Source: Streptomyces sp. ISL-87 (GTDB taxonomy: Bacteria; Actinomycetota; Actinomycetes; Streptomycetales; Streptomycetaceae). From it: a DNA stretch of 64,000 bases. Location of the stretch: contig NZ_JAGGOY010000046.1 of the NCBI RefSeq assembly GCF_018614095.1, positions 94,797 to 158,796 on the forward strand. The letters run 5' to 3'. Within the stretch, counting starts at the first letter, position 1; the number at the start of each line of letters is the position of its first letter. A program made the position numbers and the translations under genes. Below are positions 36,735 through 45,293 of this stretch, piece after piece. The notes under the pieces are model-generated. The model made no database searches and had not been told where the DNA came from. It saw only the letters and a program-made list of their open reading frames with translations.

Positions 36735-37616
36735 TCAGCCCTCGTCCTCCAGCCTGCGCAGCCGCTCCGCGTCGCAGGTGCGCGGGCAGGTGCCGCACGC
36801 CCGCGCGGCGTCGAGTGCGTAGTACAGGCAGCACCCGAGCCGGGTCCGCGTCGGGTACCGGTGCCCCTCACGACCCGCCAGCCGGCGGAAGTCCGCGCCG
36901 CCGGGGAACGGCGCTATGGCCGTCGGGAGCAGCTCGGTCGCGGCGCCCACCGCTCGTTCCTCCTGGCCGAGCACGCGGCCGAGGTACCAGATGCCCGAGA
37001 CCAGGTCGTCGGCCGCCATGCCCCACAGGGCCCGCGGCCCACGCCGGGCGGCCGGGCCGATCGCGGTCAGCAGCGGTCTCATGTGGTCGACCACGGCGGC
37101 CCGCAACTCCGCCCGCAGCGCCTCCTCGTGGCCAACCACCCGGACACCGGAGCGCCCGACTCCGGACTGTGGGCGGCCATCCGCCGCCGGATCATCCGGC
37201 AGGCAGGCGAATCCGGAGCCCGGGGCGACTTCGAAGGTGCCCGTCGCGAGGTCCAGCCGGATCTCCGCCGGCCGGATGCGCGGGACGCGCCGTTCCAGGT
37301 ACCAGGCGCCGCTCATCAGCAGGCTGACGGACCAGAGGTAGTCGTGCAGGGCCCGGGAGGCCGCGACGTCCCTGCGGGGGGCGAGCCCGTGCCGCTCCTT
37401 GATGCGCGCGGATTCGGCGTCGACGAATCGTTCCAGCGCCTCCGGCCGCTCCGTCAGATCCGTTCCGCTCACCCACGTTCCGGCCGACGGCACGGCGCCG
37501 GCGACCCGCACGTTCAGCACCTCGCACGATGCCGTGAGGCGCAGGTAGGTGGAGGCGAGCGGACGGCCCCCGTTCACGGAGGCGGGGGCCGCCGTGGTGT
37601 CCAGGGGCGTGGTCAT
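36735..37616 (-). CDS. FhuF-like 2Fe-2S siderophore-iron reductase
   Basis: 293 residues from ATG 37616, with GGAG five bases upstream. The C-terminus has the Cys pattern CC (RLGCCLYYAL) then CGTCPRTC, which is the C-C-x10-C-x2-C ligand set of the FhuF 2Fe-2S family. The rest is mostly helical, with RALHDYLWSVSLLMSGAWYLERRVPR. It likely reduces the imported ferric complex in the cytoplasm to free Fe(II). Transcribed opposite to the biosynthetic operon, with an iron box just upstream. Confidence 0.88.
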   Translation of the reverse strand: MTTPLDTTAAPASVNGGRPLASTYLRLTASCEVLNVRVAGAVPSAGTWVSGTDLTERPEALERFVDAESARIKERHGLAPRRDVAASRALHDYLWSVSLLMSGAWYLERRVPRIRPAEIRLDLATGTFEVAPGSGFACLPDDPAADGRPQSGVGRSGVRVVGHEEALRAELRAAVVDHMRPLLTAIGPAARRGPRALWGMAADDLVSGIWYLGRVLGQEERAVGAATELLPTAIAPFPGGADFRRLAGREGHRYPTRTRLGCCLYYALDAARACGTCPRTCDAERLRRLEDEG

Positions 37617-37640
37617 CGGCACTCCTTCACGGGTGTGAGA

Positions 37641-37659
37641 ACAGGTAAGCCTTACCTTA
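37641..37659. promoter_or_regulatory. Iron box upstream of the FhuF-like gene
   Basis: Contains AGGTAAGCCTTACCT, a perfect 15-bp palindrome within a 19-bp DtxR/DmdR-type site, 27 bases before the start. Confidence 0.85.
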
Positions 37660-37720
37660 GGTGTGTGATCGACGGCGATCAATCCATCCAAGGCGTATGA
37701 GTGAAGCCAGGGTTGATTGC

Positions 37721-37739
37721 TTAGGTTAGCCTAACCTAA
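37721..37739. promoter_or_regulatory. Perfect iron box upstream of the siderophore biosynthesis operon
   Basis: TTAGGTTAGCCTAACCTAA is a perfect 19-bp palindrome identical to the DtxR-family (DmdR1/IdeR) consensus. It lies about 95 bases before the ATP-grasp gene start. Confidence 0.93.
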
Positions 37740-37833
37740 GCTGTGTGAGCCGGTCCGCTTTCCGGCCATCGACGGCCAGCATCCAGGCCGTGACCACGCC
37801 TGCTCGCCACCTCCACGACTCGGAAGGGGCCCC

Positions 37834-39018
37834 ATGCGGCTGTACCTGCTCGCCCTCAACCTCACCGATTCGGTCACCGACGGCTTCCTCCCCGCCGCTG
37901 CCCGGCTCGGCCTGGACGTCACCGTGCTGACCGACCAGCCCGACGCCCACCGCGCCCGCTACGCCGCGGACGTCGAGGTCCTGCAGTGCGACGTACGCGA
38001 CTTCCGCGCCGTCATCACCCGGATGGCGACCCACCACACGCCCGACGCGGTGTTCAGCAACAGTGACCATCTCCAGTTGCAAGCCGCCCTGGCCGCCGAA
38101 TACTTCGGCCTGCCGGGCAAGAACTGGCAGGCCGCGCTGCGCGTGAAGGACAAGGCGCAGATGCGCCGTCACCTCGCCGCCTCCGGCACCGACTCCGTGT
38201 GGTCCGTGGAGATCGGCCCCGGGGACGTACCCGCGACCGCCGGGGTCCCCTACCCCTGTGTGATCAAGCCGCGTGAGGGGGTGGCCAGCGAGGACGTGGT
38301 CATGGTGCACGGGCCCGAGGACCTGCTCCTGCACTGCAAGGCGATCCAGGCGAGGCGGCCCGGCGCGCCCCTGGTCGTCGAGGAGTACCTCGCGGGCCAG
38401 CTGTACACGCTGGAGACGCTCGGGGACGGCGCCACCCGCCACGTCCTGGGCGGATTCCGCACCGATCTGACCCCGCCGCCGCTCTTCATAGAGCAACGGC
38501 TGACCTTCGTCCCGGCCCATCCCGAGCCGGTCGTCGCCCAGATCCTCGCCCAGCTCGACGCGCTCGGCATCGGCTTCGGCATCTGCCACACCGAGTTCGT
38601 GGTGCACGAGGGACGCGCCCGCATCATCGAGGTCAACTACCGGGCCATCGGCGACCAGTGTGACCTGCTGCTCGCGGATCTGCTCGGCATCCCGCTCTTC
38701 GAACTCGTGCTGCGGACCCACCTCGGGGAGCCGCTCCCGGCCGACCTGTGCGCCCGCCGTGACGGTGCGGCCCGGATCTCGTGGCCGCTCGCCGACCGCG
38801 CCGGCACCCTGACGGCCGCGCCCGCCGCCACCGACGTGGACGTGGACGGCGTACGGCTGACGTACCGGCCGATGCGCGACGTGGGGGAGTGGCGCGAGCT
38901 GGCCCGCACCCACCGTGACTACCTCGGCGCCGTGCGGGTCGTCGGCACCGGCCAAGCGAGCGTCAACCGCGTCCACGCCGATTTCCTCGATACCCATCAC
39001 TGGGAGATCAAGCCGTGA
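37834..39018 (+). CDS. ATP-grasp ligase, PvsA-like
   Basis: 394 residues. An N-terminal Rossmann-like part (MRLYLLALNLTDSVTDGF, VFSNSDHLQLQAALAAEYFGLPG) precedes the ATP-grasp domain (about 105-300): PYPCVIKPREGVASEDVVMV (ATP lysine), VVEEYLAGQLYTLETLG, and metal ligands in CHTEFVVHEGRARIIEVNYR. It should form an amide bond using ATP. As the first gene of an A-B-C-D-E order identical to pvsABCDE, the expected reaction by analogy joins alanine and 2-ketoglutarate-type units. Directly behind the perfect iron box. Overlaps the next gene (GTGA). Confidence 0.88.
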   Translation: MRLYLLALNLTDSVTDGFLPAAARLGLDVTVLTDQPDAHRARYAADVEVLQCDVRDFRAVITRMATHHTPDAVFSNSDHLQLQAALAAEYFGLPGKNWQAALRVKDKAQMRRHLAASGTDSVWSVEIGPGDVPATAGVPYPCVIKPREGVASEDVVMVHGPEDLLLHCKAIQARRPGAPLVVEEYLAGQLYTLETLGDGATRHVLGGFRTDLTPPPLFIEQRLTFVPAHPEPVVAQILAQLDALGIGFGICHTEFVVHEGRARIIEVNYRAIGDQCDLLLADLLGIPLFELVLRTHLGEPLPADLCARRDGAARISWPLADRAGTLTAAPAATDVDVDGVRLTYRPMRDVGEWRELARTHRDYLGAVRVVGTGQASVNRVHADFLDTHHWEIKP

Positions 39019-40844
39019 CCCGCGCCGCCACGACCGACGCTGCCGAAGCTACCGACGGCGCCGAAGCCGCCGAAGGGGCCCTGCTGCTGCGCGTGCTGAG
39101 CGCCTTCCTCCGCGAGGACGTCGTAGGCCTGCGCACCCGCTCCACCACCGTGGACCGCGAGGACGGCCGCTGGCTGCGCTTGCCCCTGCCCCTGTCCGTC
39201 GGCGAAGACGTGGCGGCGCTGCTGCTCCCGGTCGCCGAGGACGGCTTCCAGGGCGAGTACGCCGCCCGCGTGCCGCTGCTGGTCAAGGAGCCGGACGGCA
39301 CTGAACTCACCGGCTGCGATGCGATCCTGACCGCGCTGACCGCGCTGTCCGACCCCCTCGACCGCCCCGGCTTCGAGGCCTTCGCCGAGGAATGCCGCCA
39401 GACCCTGGCGACCATGCGGCTGCACGACCGGACCGCCGCCGAGGTCTTCGACGACCTGACCGCCCGCTACGGCGCCGACCCCGCCGACTGGACCGGGCCG
39501 GCCGCCTCCCTCGCCCACGACACCCTCGCCGCCCGCCTCGACCACCCGGTCTACCCGACCGCGCGCGGCCGCTCCGGCCTGGACGACGCGCAGCTGCGGG
39601 CGTACGCACCCGAGTTCCACCCGCGTTTCGGCCTGCGCTGGCTGGCCGTACCCCGGGGCGCGCTCACCATCCCCGGCGGCCCCGCGATGCTGCCCGCGAG
39701 CTGGCCCTCGCCCGCCGACCTAGGCCTGCCCGAGCTGGCCGCGAGCCACCTCGCGCTCCCGGTCCACCCGCTCACCCTCGGCGCCCCGCTGCGCGACGCC
39801 CTGCGCGAGACCGGGTTGGAAGGCACGGCCGTCCTCGCCGACGGACCGTACCTGGAGGCCGTACCGACCCTGTCGATGCGTACGGTCGGCCTCGTGGGCG
39901 AGGCCGACCTGCACCTCAAACTGCCCCTGGCCACAGCCACCCTGGGCCTGCGCAACCGCCGCACCATCGACCCCCTCACCCTCGTGCACGGCGCCGCCGG
40001 ACAACGGCTGCTGGAGGCGGTGACCGGGCGGGAGCCGCGGTTCAAGGACGCGATCCTGCACGCCGACGAGACGGTCTACGCCCACGCCGGGCACGAGCTG
40101 CTCGCCGTGCTCTGCCGCCGCTACCCGGCCGGCCTCGACCGCGCCGTCGTGCTGCCCCTGGCCGCGCTGCTGAGCACCGCGCCCGGCGGGCGGCTGGTCA
40201 TCGACCACCTCGCCGACCGCTTCCACGACGGTGACCCGGTCGCGCTGCTCGACGCCTTCCTCACGCTGCTGTTCGACTGGCAGACCACGCTCTACGGCTA
40301 CGGCATCGCCCTGGCGTCCCACCAGCAGAACGTCTCCCTGGTGCTCGACCGTACCCCGGAGGACGGCCTCACCCGCCTGCGCCTGCTGTTCAAGGACGAC
40401 GACAGCCCCCGCCTCAACGTCCCGCGGCTGCGCCGGACCCTGGGCGCGGAGGCCGACGGGCTGCTGGCCGGGTTCCAGGACCCGCGCATGTTCGGCGAGG
40501 ACTACCGGGCCGTCACCGACATGCTCACCACCATCACCCTCCACCTGTGCGCGGGCTCGTACGCCTTCGGGCTGGCGGAGCACGGCCGCATCGCCTCGCC
40601 CGAGGCGGTACTGGGACTCGTACGCGAACGGCTGACCGAAGCCGCCGAGCGGCTCGGGACGGGCAGCGGGCAGCCGGGCGCGGTGCTGCGGGAGCGGGTA
40701 CTGGACGCCGCCGAGCTGCCGGTAAAGGCGATGGTCACCGCCGGAACGCTGCTCACCAAGGAACGCTCGGGCGCCTCCGACGTCAACACGCACTACACGA
40801 CCGGCCCCAACTACCTGCGACGGCGAGCGAGGGACCTGCGATGA
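39015..40844 (+). CDS. IucA/IucC-family siderophore synthetase, PvsB-like
   Basis: 609 residues from GTG 39015. An NRPS-independent siderophore (NIS) synthetase, which adenylates a carboxylate and condenses it with an amine or alcohol. Motifs: LALPVHPLTLG, LSMRTVGLVGEADLHLKLPLATATLGLRN (ATP/phosphate-binding Lys and Arg), YGYGIALASHQQNVSLV and LRLLFKDDDSPRL. The C-terminal ferric-reductase-like helical segment continues to 609. The N-terminus (about 1-20) is Ala/Thr-rich. By order it corresponds to PvsB. Its exact carboxylate cannot be read from sequence. Confidence 0.92.
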   Translation: MTRAATTDAAEATDGAEAAEGALLLRVLSAFLREDVVGLRTRSTTVDREDGRWLRLPLPLSVGEDVAALLLPVAEDGFQGEYAARVPLLVKEPDGTELTGCDAILTALTALSDPLDRPGFEAFAEECRQTLATMRLHDRTAAEVFDDLTARYGADPADWTGPAASLAHDTLAARLDHPVYPTARGRSGLDDAQLRAYAPEFHPRFGLRWLAVPRGALTIPGGPAMLPASWPSPADLGLPELAASHLALPVHPLTLGAPLRDALRETGLEGTAVLADGPYLEAVPTLSMRTVGLVGEADLHLKLPLATATLGLRNRRTIDPLTLVHGAAGQRLLEAVTGREPRFKDAILHADETVYAHAGHELLAVLCRRYPAGLDRAVVLPLAALLSTAPGGRLVIDHLADRFHDGDPVALLDAFLTLLFDWQTTLYGYGIALASHQQNVSLVLDRTPEDGLTRLRLLFKDDDSPRLNVPRLRRTLGAEADGLLAGFQDPRMFGEDYRAVTDMLTTITLHLCAGSYAFGLAEHGRIASPEAVLGLVRERLTEAAERLGTGSGQPGAVLRERVLDAAELPVKAMVTAGTLLTKERSGASDVNTHYTTGPNYLRRRARDLR

Positions 40845-42199
40845 GTGCCACAGCGGCCGCGGCGGCGTACACCGGCTCGATGACTGCGAGGCGGGCGACC
40901 CCGTCGCACACACCGACTCCGCCGGACGGACCGGCCCCGTCGCACACACGGGCCCCGTCGCACACACCGACCCCGTCGGTTCCGTCCGCGTCGTCCCCGC
41001 CCTCGCTGGGGCGGCGGCAGGTGAACGCCGTCGCCGGGTGCTACTTCGTGGCGTCCTTCGCCGCCCTCGGGCTGCCCCCGTACCTCACCGAGATCCTCCC
41101 CGGTTTCGGCGACACCACCGCCCAGTGGGCGGGCGTGCTGTACGTCGTACCAACCGTATGCGCCGCCGTCGGGGCGCCGCTGTGGGGCCGGCTCGCCGAC
41201 CGGTTCGGCCGCAAGCGGCTGCTTCTGCGCGCCCAGCTCGGGCTCGCCCTGTCGTTCCTGCTGGCCGGGTGGGCCGACTCCCTCGCCACCTTCATCCTGG
41301 CCCTGGTGCTCCAGGGCATCCTCGGCGGCACGTTCGCCGCGTCCAACGGGTATCTGGGCGCCGCCCTGGACGGCCCGGAGCTGTCCAAGGCGCTCACCCT
41401 GATGCAGGGCGCGGCGCGGGCGGCCCTGGTCTTCGCGCCCGTGGTCGTCGGCTCGCTGTCGCCCTGGCTGTCGCCGCACCGCCAGTACGCGCTGCTCGCC
41501 GTCCTGCCGCTCACGGCGGCCGTGCTGATCGCGGCCCTGCCGGAGTCGCGCGGGCCGAGACGGGCGCCCGCCGCCGAAGCGGCCGGGCCGGTGGCGGAGG
41601 TGACCGAAGAGCCTTCCCCGGCGTCGGAACTCCGCACCCTCTACGCCCTCGAATTCGCCTTCGTCTTCTCCACCGTCATCTCCTATCCCTACCTGATCCG
41701 GCTGATCGGCGAGCGCATACCCGGCACCTCCCCGTTCCTGTCCGGCGTCCTCTTCGCCCTCCCGCACCTCTGTTACCTGCTGACGGCGATGGTGGTGCAC
41801 TCCGCCTTCCACCGTCGCCCCCGCCTCGGCATGGCGCTGGGCTTCACCTGCATCGCGCTCGGCCTCGCCGGGCACGGTGTGGCCGACGGCCCGGTCACAC
41901 TGACCGCCGTACGACTGCTGCTCGGCGCCGGTCTGACCCTCGGGCTCGTATGCCTGTCCGTACTGGCCGCCGAGTGTGTCAAGGGACGCGCGCCGGGCAG
42001 GCTGTTCGGCGCGCGGGAGTTCTTCTCCAAGGCGGGTGCGGTCGTCGCCGGGGTCGCCGCCGCCATAGGCACTGGCCACTACGGCCCGGCCGCGCCCGTA
42101 CTGACCGGCGGCGCCATGGCCCTGGTGGCCGCGTGCGCCCTCGTTCTTCCCCGCTCTCGTCGCAGCCTCCGCACCCTCCGTACCCGCTGGAGCCGTTGA
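40841..42199 (+). CDS. MFS transporter, probable siderophore exporter (PvsC-like)
   Basis: 452 residues from ATG 40841, overlapping the upstream stop (ATGA). Residues about 18-55 are a repetitive Pro/Ser/His/Thr extension coded by CCGTCGCACACA-type repeats (40903-40980) and absent from typical MFS proteins. Twelve helices follow, with motif A as GRLADRFGRKRLLL. Its position between the two NIS synthetases, as in pvsC, makes export of the finished siderophore the likely role. Confidence 0.9.
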   Translation: MSATAAAAAYTGSMTARRATPSHTPTPPDGPAPSHTRAPSHTPTPSVPSASSPPSLGRRQVNAVAGCYFVASFAALGLPPYLTEILPGFGDTTAQWAGVLYVVPTVCAAVGAPLWGRLADRFGRKRLLLRAQLGLALSFLLAGWADSLATFILALVLQGILGGTFAASNGYLGAALDGPELSKALTLMQGAARAALVFAPVVVGSLSPWLSPHRQYALLAVLPLTAAVLIAALPESRGPRRAPAAEAAGPVAEVTEEPSPASELRTLYALEFAFVFSTVISYPYLIRLIGERIPGTSPFLSGVLFALPHLCYLLTAMVVHSAFHRRPRLGMALGFTCIALGLAGHGVADGPVTLTAVRLLLGAGLTLGLVCLSVLAAECVKGRAPGRLFGAREFFSKAGAVVAGVAAAIGTGHYGPAAPVLTGGAMALVAACALVLPRSRRSLRTLRTRWSR

Positions 42200-44076
42200 T
42201 GCCCCCGCTGAACAAGTCACTCGCCACCGCCCCAGTGGCCAGCGCCCCACTCGCCACTGCCCCAGTGGCCAGCGCCCCACTCGCCACCGCCCCAGTGGCC
42301 CCCGCCCCACACGCCACTGCCCCAGTGACCACCGCCCCAGTGGCCCCCGCCCCTTCCGGCCTGCCGAGCGCGGACGACGTCGTCGCCCACACCCTCCTCA
42401 ACTGCCTGCTGCGCGAAGTGTCCGGACCGGAGCACCAGAGCGCCGTCACCGAGGGCCATCTGCTGCTGCGTCTGCCCCGGCGCGGCGTACTGCTGCGCAT
42501 CGCCCTGCGCCGTACCTCCCTGCTGGGCGCCCACCGGTTCACCGGCCCGGTGCTGGAGCAGTACGGCGACCGCTGGGCGCAGATCGACTGGCGGCGCCTG
42601 GCCGAGTACACCCAGGACGAGCTGTCGCTGCGTACGGGCGTGCGGAACGAGGAGTTCCTGGATCAGGTCGCCTCCGGTCACCAGGCCGTCACCGCAGCAC
42701 TTGCCGCCCGCACGGGGGCAACGGCCTCCGCCCTGTCGCAGGGCGGAGACGAGCTCGCGACGTACGTCGCCTCCGAGCAGTCCCTCCTCTTCGGCCACCG
42801 CTTCCACCCCACCCCCAAGGCACGCACCGGCGATCCCGGGTCCTGGCTGTCGTACGCGCCCGAGGCCGGTGCGGTCTTCCCGCTGCGCCACCTCGCCGTC
42901 CGCGCCCACCTGATCGCCGAGGAGCGCGCCGAGGAGTGCGCCACCGACCCGCTGGACCGGCTGCACCCCGACGTCCCGGACGGCTACCGGCTGCTGCCCG
43001 CGCACCCCTGGCAGTACGAGATGCTGCGCGAGCACCCCGAGCTGCGGGCGGCCTTCGACCGGGGCGACATCCTTGACCTCGGACCGGGCGACACGCCCTT
43101 CGCCGCCACCGCGTCGGTGCGCACCCTCTACGACGGTGAGACCTTCCTGAAGTTCAGCCTCAACGTCCGCATTACCAACTGCCTGCGCAAGAACGCGAGT
43201 TACGAACTCTCGGGCGCCGTGGCCATGACCCGGCTGCTGGAGCCCGCGCTGACCGACCTGGCGGCCCGCTTCCCCGGCAGCGCCATGCTCCGCGAACCCG
43301 CCTACCGCAGCCTCGCCCTGCCCGGCCCCGACGGGACCCCCGACCGGACTCTGCTCGAAGGCTTCGGAGTGATCGTCCGCGAGGGCCTGTCCCGGCAGCT
43401 CCTGCCGGGCACGACCCCGCTGCTCGCGGCCGCGGTCGCCGACGAATACCCGACGGGCCCGGGTCACGTCTCCCGCCTCCTGGAGGGAGCGGGGCCGCGG
43501 AACGTCCTCGACTGGTGGACGGCGTACCTCAGGCTGCTCGTGCCGCCCGTCCTGGCCGCCTACTTCGACCACGGGCTGGTCCTGGAGCCGCATCTGCAGA
43601 ACGTCATCGTCTGCGTCGACGACGACGGCATGCCGGCCCAGGTCCTCTTCCGCGACCTGGAGGGCACCAAGCTGCTCCCCGAGCGGCACGCCGCCACCCT
43701 CGCCACGCTGCCCGCCGACGTCGCCGGTCCCATGACGTACGACGCGCAGCGCGGCTGGGACCGGGTCGTCTACTGCCTGCTGGTCAACCACGTCGCCGAC
43801 ATGCTCGCCGCGCTCGCCGACCTGCATCCGCAGTCCGAGCCCGCGCTGTGGGCCCAGGTGCGGGCCACCATGCGGACGTACGCCGACCGAAACGGCTGCC
43901 CGCCCCGGCTCGCCGCCCTCCTGGCCGGAGTGCCGCTGCCGGCCAAGGCCAACCTGCTCACCCGCTGGGAGCGCAAGGCCGACCGCGAGGCCGGCTACGT
44001 GCGCCTCGCCTCCCCCTTCGCCGAGGACGTGCTGTCGGAAGCAGCCCACGACCAGGACACCTGGAGCGCCCGATGA
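42199..44076 (+). CDS. IucA/IucC-family siderophore synthetase, PvsD-like
   Basis: 625 residues from ATG 42199, sharing bases with the upstream stop (TGATG). After a 30-bp-repeat-coded extension (about 8-50), the NIS fold has ASEQSLLFGHRFHPTPKAR, LLPAHPWQYEML, ATASVRTLYDGETFLKFSLNVRITNCLRKN (ATP site), and YFDHGLVLEPHLQNVIV with RDLEGTKLL. Second synthetase of the operon. By analogy with PvsD it would join citrate to serine; by sequence alone only carboxylate-amine/alcohol condensation can be claimed. Confidence 0.92.
   Translation: MPPLNKSLATAPVASAPLATAPVASAPLATAPVAPAPHATAPVTTAPVAPAPSGLPSADDVVAHTLLNCLLREVSGPEHQSAVTEGHLLLRLPRRGVLLRIALRRTSLLGAHRFTGPVLEQYGDRWAQIDWRRLAEYTQDELSLRTGVRNEEFLDQVASGHQAVTAALAARTGATASALSQGGDELATYVASEQSLLFGHRFHPTPKARTGDPGSWLSYAPEAGAVFPLRHLAVRAHLIAEERAEECATDPLDRLHPDVPDGYRLLPAHPWQYEMLREHPELRAAFDRGDILDLGPGDTPFAATASVRTLYDGETFLKFSLNVRITNCLRKNASYELSGAVAMTRLLEPALTDLAARFPGSAMLREPAYRSLALPGPDGTPDRTLLEGFGVIVREGLSRQLLPGTTPLLAAAVADEYPTGPGHVSRLLEGAGPRNVLDWWTAYLRLLVPPVLAAYFDHGLVLEPHLQNVIVCVDDDGMPAQVLFRDLEGTKLLPERHAATLATLPADVAGPMTYDAQRGWDRVVYCLLVNHVADMLAALADLHPQSEPALWAQVRATMRTYADRNGCPPRLAALLAGVPLPAKANLLTRWERKADREAGYVRLASPFAEDVLSEAAHDQDTWSAR
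42221..42340. repeat. Four tandem 30-bp repeats inside a synthetase gene
   Basis: Units starting at 42221, 42251, 42281 and 42311, each close to TCGCCACCGCCCCAGTGGCC plus ten bases. They encode the decapeptide-like (L/H)ATAPVASAP. In-frame expansion lengthens a disordered N-terminus only. Confidence 0.9.
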
Positions 44077-45293
44077 CCGCACCCAGTCCCTCGGTGAGCG
44101 ACCGGATCCTCGCCCTGCCCGCCACCGGACTGCCCGCGTACGTCTACGACCTGGCGGCCCTGCGCGAGCACGCCGCCTCGGTCCGGGCGGCCCTCCCCGC
44201 GGGCGTCGAGCTGTACTACGCCGCCAAGGCGAACCCCGAGGCCGGGATCCTGGCCGCGCTCGGCCCGTACGTCGACGGTTACGAGGTCTCCTCGGGCGGC
44301 GAACTCGCGCACGTCGGCAAGGCCGTCCCGGGCCGCCCGCTGGCCTTCGGCGGCCCCGGCAAGACCCCGGCCGAGATCGCCACCGCGCTGGAGCAGGGCG
44401 TGACCCGCTTCCACGTAGAGAGCGTGCACGAACTCCACATGCTGGCGGAACTGGCGGCGCGGACGTCCCCCGACGCCCCGGTGGCCGTCCTGCTCCGCTT
44501 CAACCTGCCGCTGTCCAACGCCTCGCTGGCGGGCAGTTCACTGGCGATGGGCGGCCGCCCGACCCCCTTCGGCCTCGACCCCGCCGACGCTGACACCGTC
44601 GTAGGCCTCCTCACCGACGGCAGGTGGCCGCAGCTCGAACTGCGGGGCGTCCACGCCCACCTGGCCAGCGGCCTCGAAGCCGCCGAGCAGCTGGCCGTCG
44701 CGCGGTCGGTGGTGACGTGGACCACGGGCCTGTTCGCGCGCCACGGAATCCCCCTCCGCCTCGCCGAGGTCAACGTCGGCGGCGGCATGAACGTCGACTA
44801 CACCGCGCCCGAGCGCCGCTTCGACTGGACCGCGTACGGCGCGGGTCTCGCCCTCCTCGCAGCCGCCCACCCCGGCCTGACGCTGCGGATCGAACCCGGG
44901 CGCGCCCTGACCGCGTACTGCGGCTGGTACGCCACCGACGTGCTGGACGTGAAGCTCAGCCACGGCGAGGAGTTCGCGGTCGTCCGGGGCGGCACCCACC
45001 ATCTGCGCACCCCGGCGACCAAGGGCCACGACCAGCCCTGCTCCGTCCTGCCCACCGACACCTGGCCGCACCCCTGGCCACGCCCGGCCGCCCGCCAGGA
45101 CCGGATCACCCTCACCGGCCAGCTGTGCACCCCCAAGGACGTCCTCGCCCGCCAGGTCCCGGCGCCCGGACTGCGAGCCGGCGACCGGGTGGCCTTCGCC
45201 CTCGCGGGCGCCTACGCGTGGAACATCTCGCACCACGACTTCCTCATGCACCCCCGCCCCGGCTTCCACTTCATCGACCGGCAGGAAACCTGA
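44073..45293 (+). CDS. Type III PLP decarboxylase, PvsE/SbnH-like
   Basis: 406 residues from ATG 44073 (ATGA overlap). Alanine-racemase-like barrel plus C-terminal beta domain, as in diaminopimelate decarboxylase. The PLP lysine is Lys52 in YYAAKANPEAG; other motifs are EVNVGGGMNVDY (phosphate loop), RIEPGRALTAYCG, and a GQLCTPKDVL/GDRVAFALAGAYAWN pair at the active site (Cys in LCTPKD). In NIS pathways such enzymes decarboxylate a seryl- or diaminopropionyl-citrate intermediate. It ends the five-gene operon. Confidence 0.9.
   Translation: MTAPSPSVSDRILALPATGLPAYVYDLAALREHAASVRAALPAGVELYYAAKANPEAGILAALGPYVDGYEVSSGGELAHVGKAVPGRPLAFGGPGKTPAEIATALEQGVTRFHVESVHELHMLAELAARTSPDAPVAVLLRFNLPLSNASLAGSSLAMGGRPTPFGLDPADADTVVGLLTDGRWPQLELRGVHAHLASGLEAAEQLAVARSVVTWTTGLFARHGIPLRLAEVNVGGGMNVDYTAPERRFDWTAYGAGLALLAAAHPGLTLRIEPGRALTAYCGWYATDVLDVKLSHGEEFAVVRGGTHHLRTPATKGHDQPCSVLPTDTWPHPWPRPAARQDRITLTGQLCTPKDVLARQVPAPGLRAGDRVAFALAGAYAWNISHHDFLMHPRPGFHFIDRQET

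Noticed and set aside
42217-44082. 621-residue minus-strand frame over the second siderophore synthetase
   Set aside because: Shadow; the plus strand carries every NIS motif.
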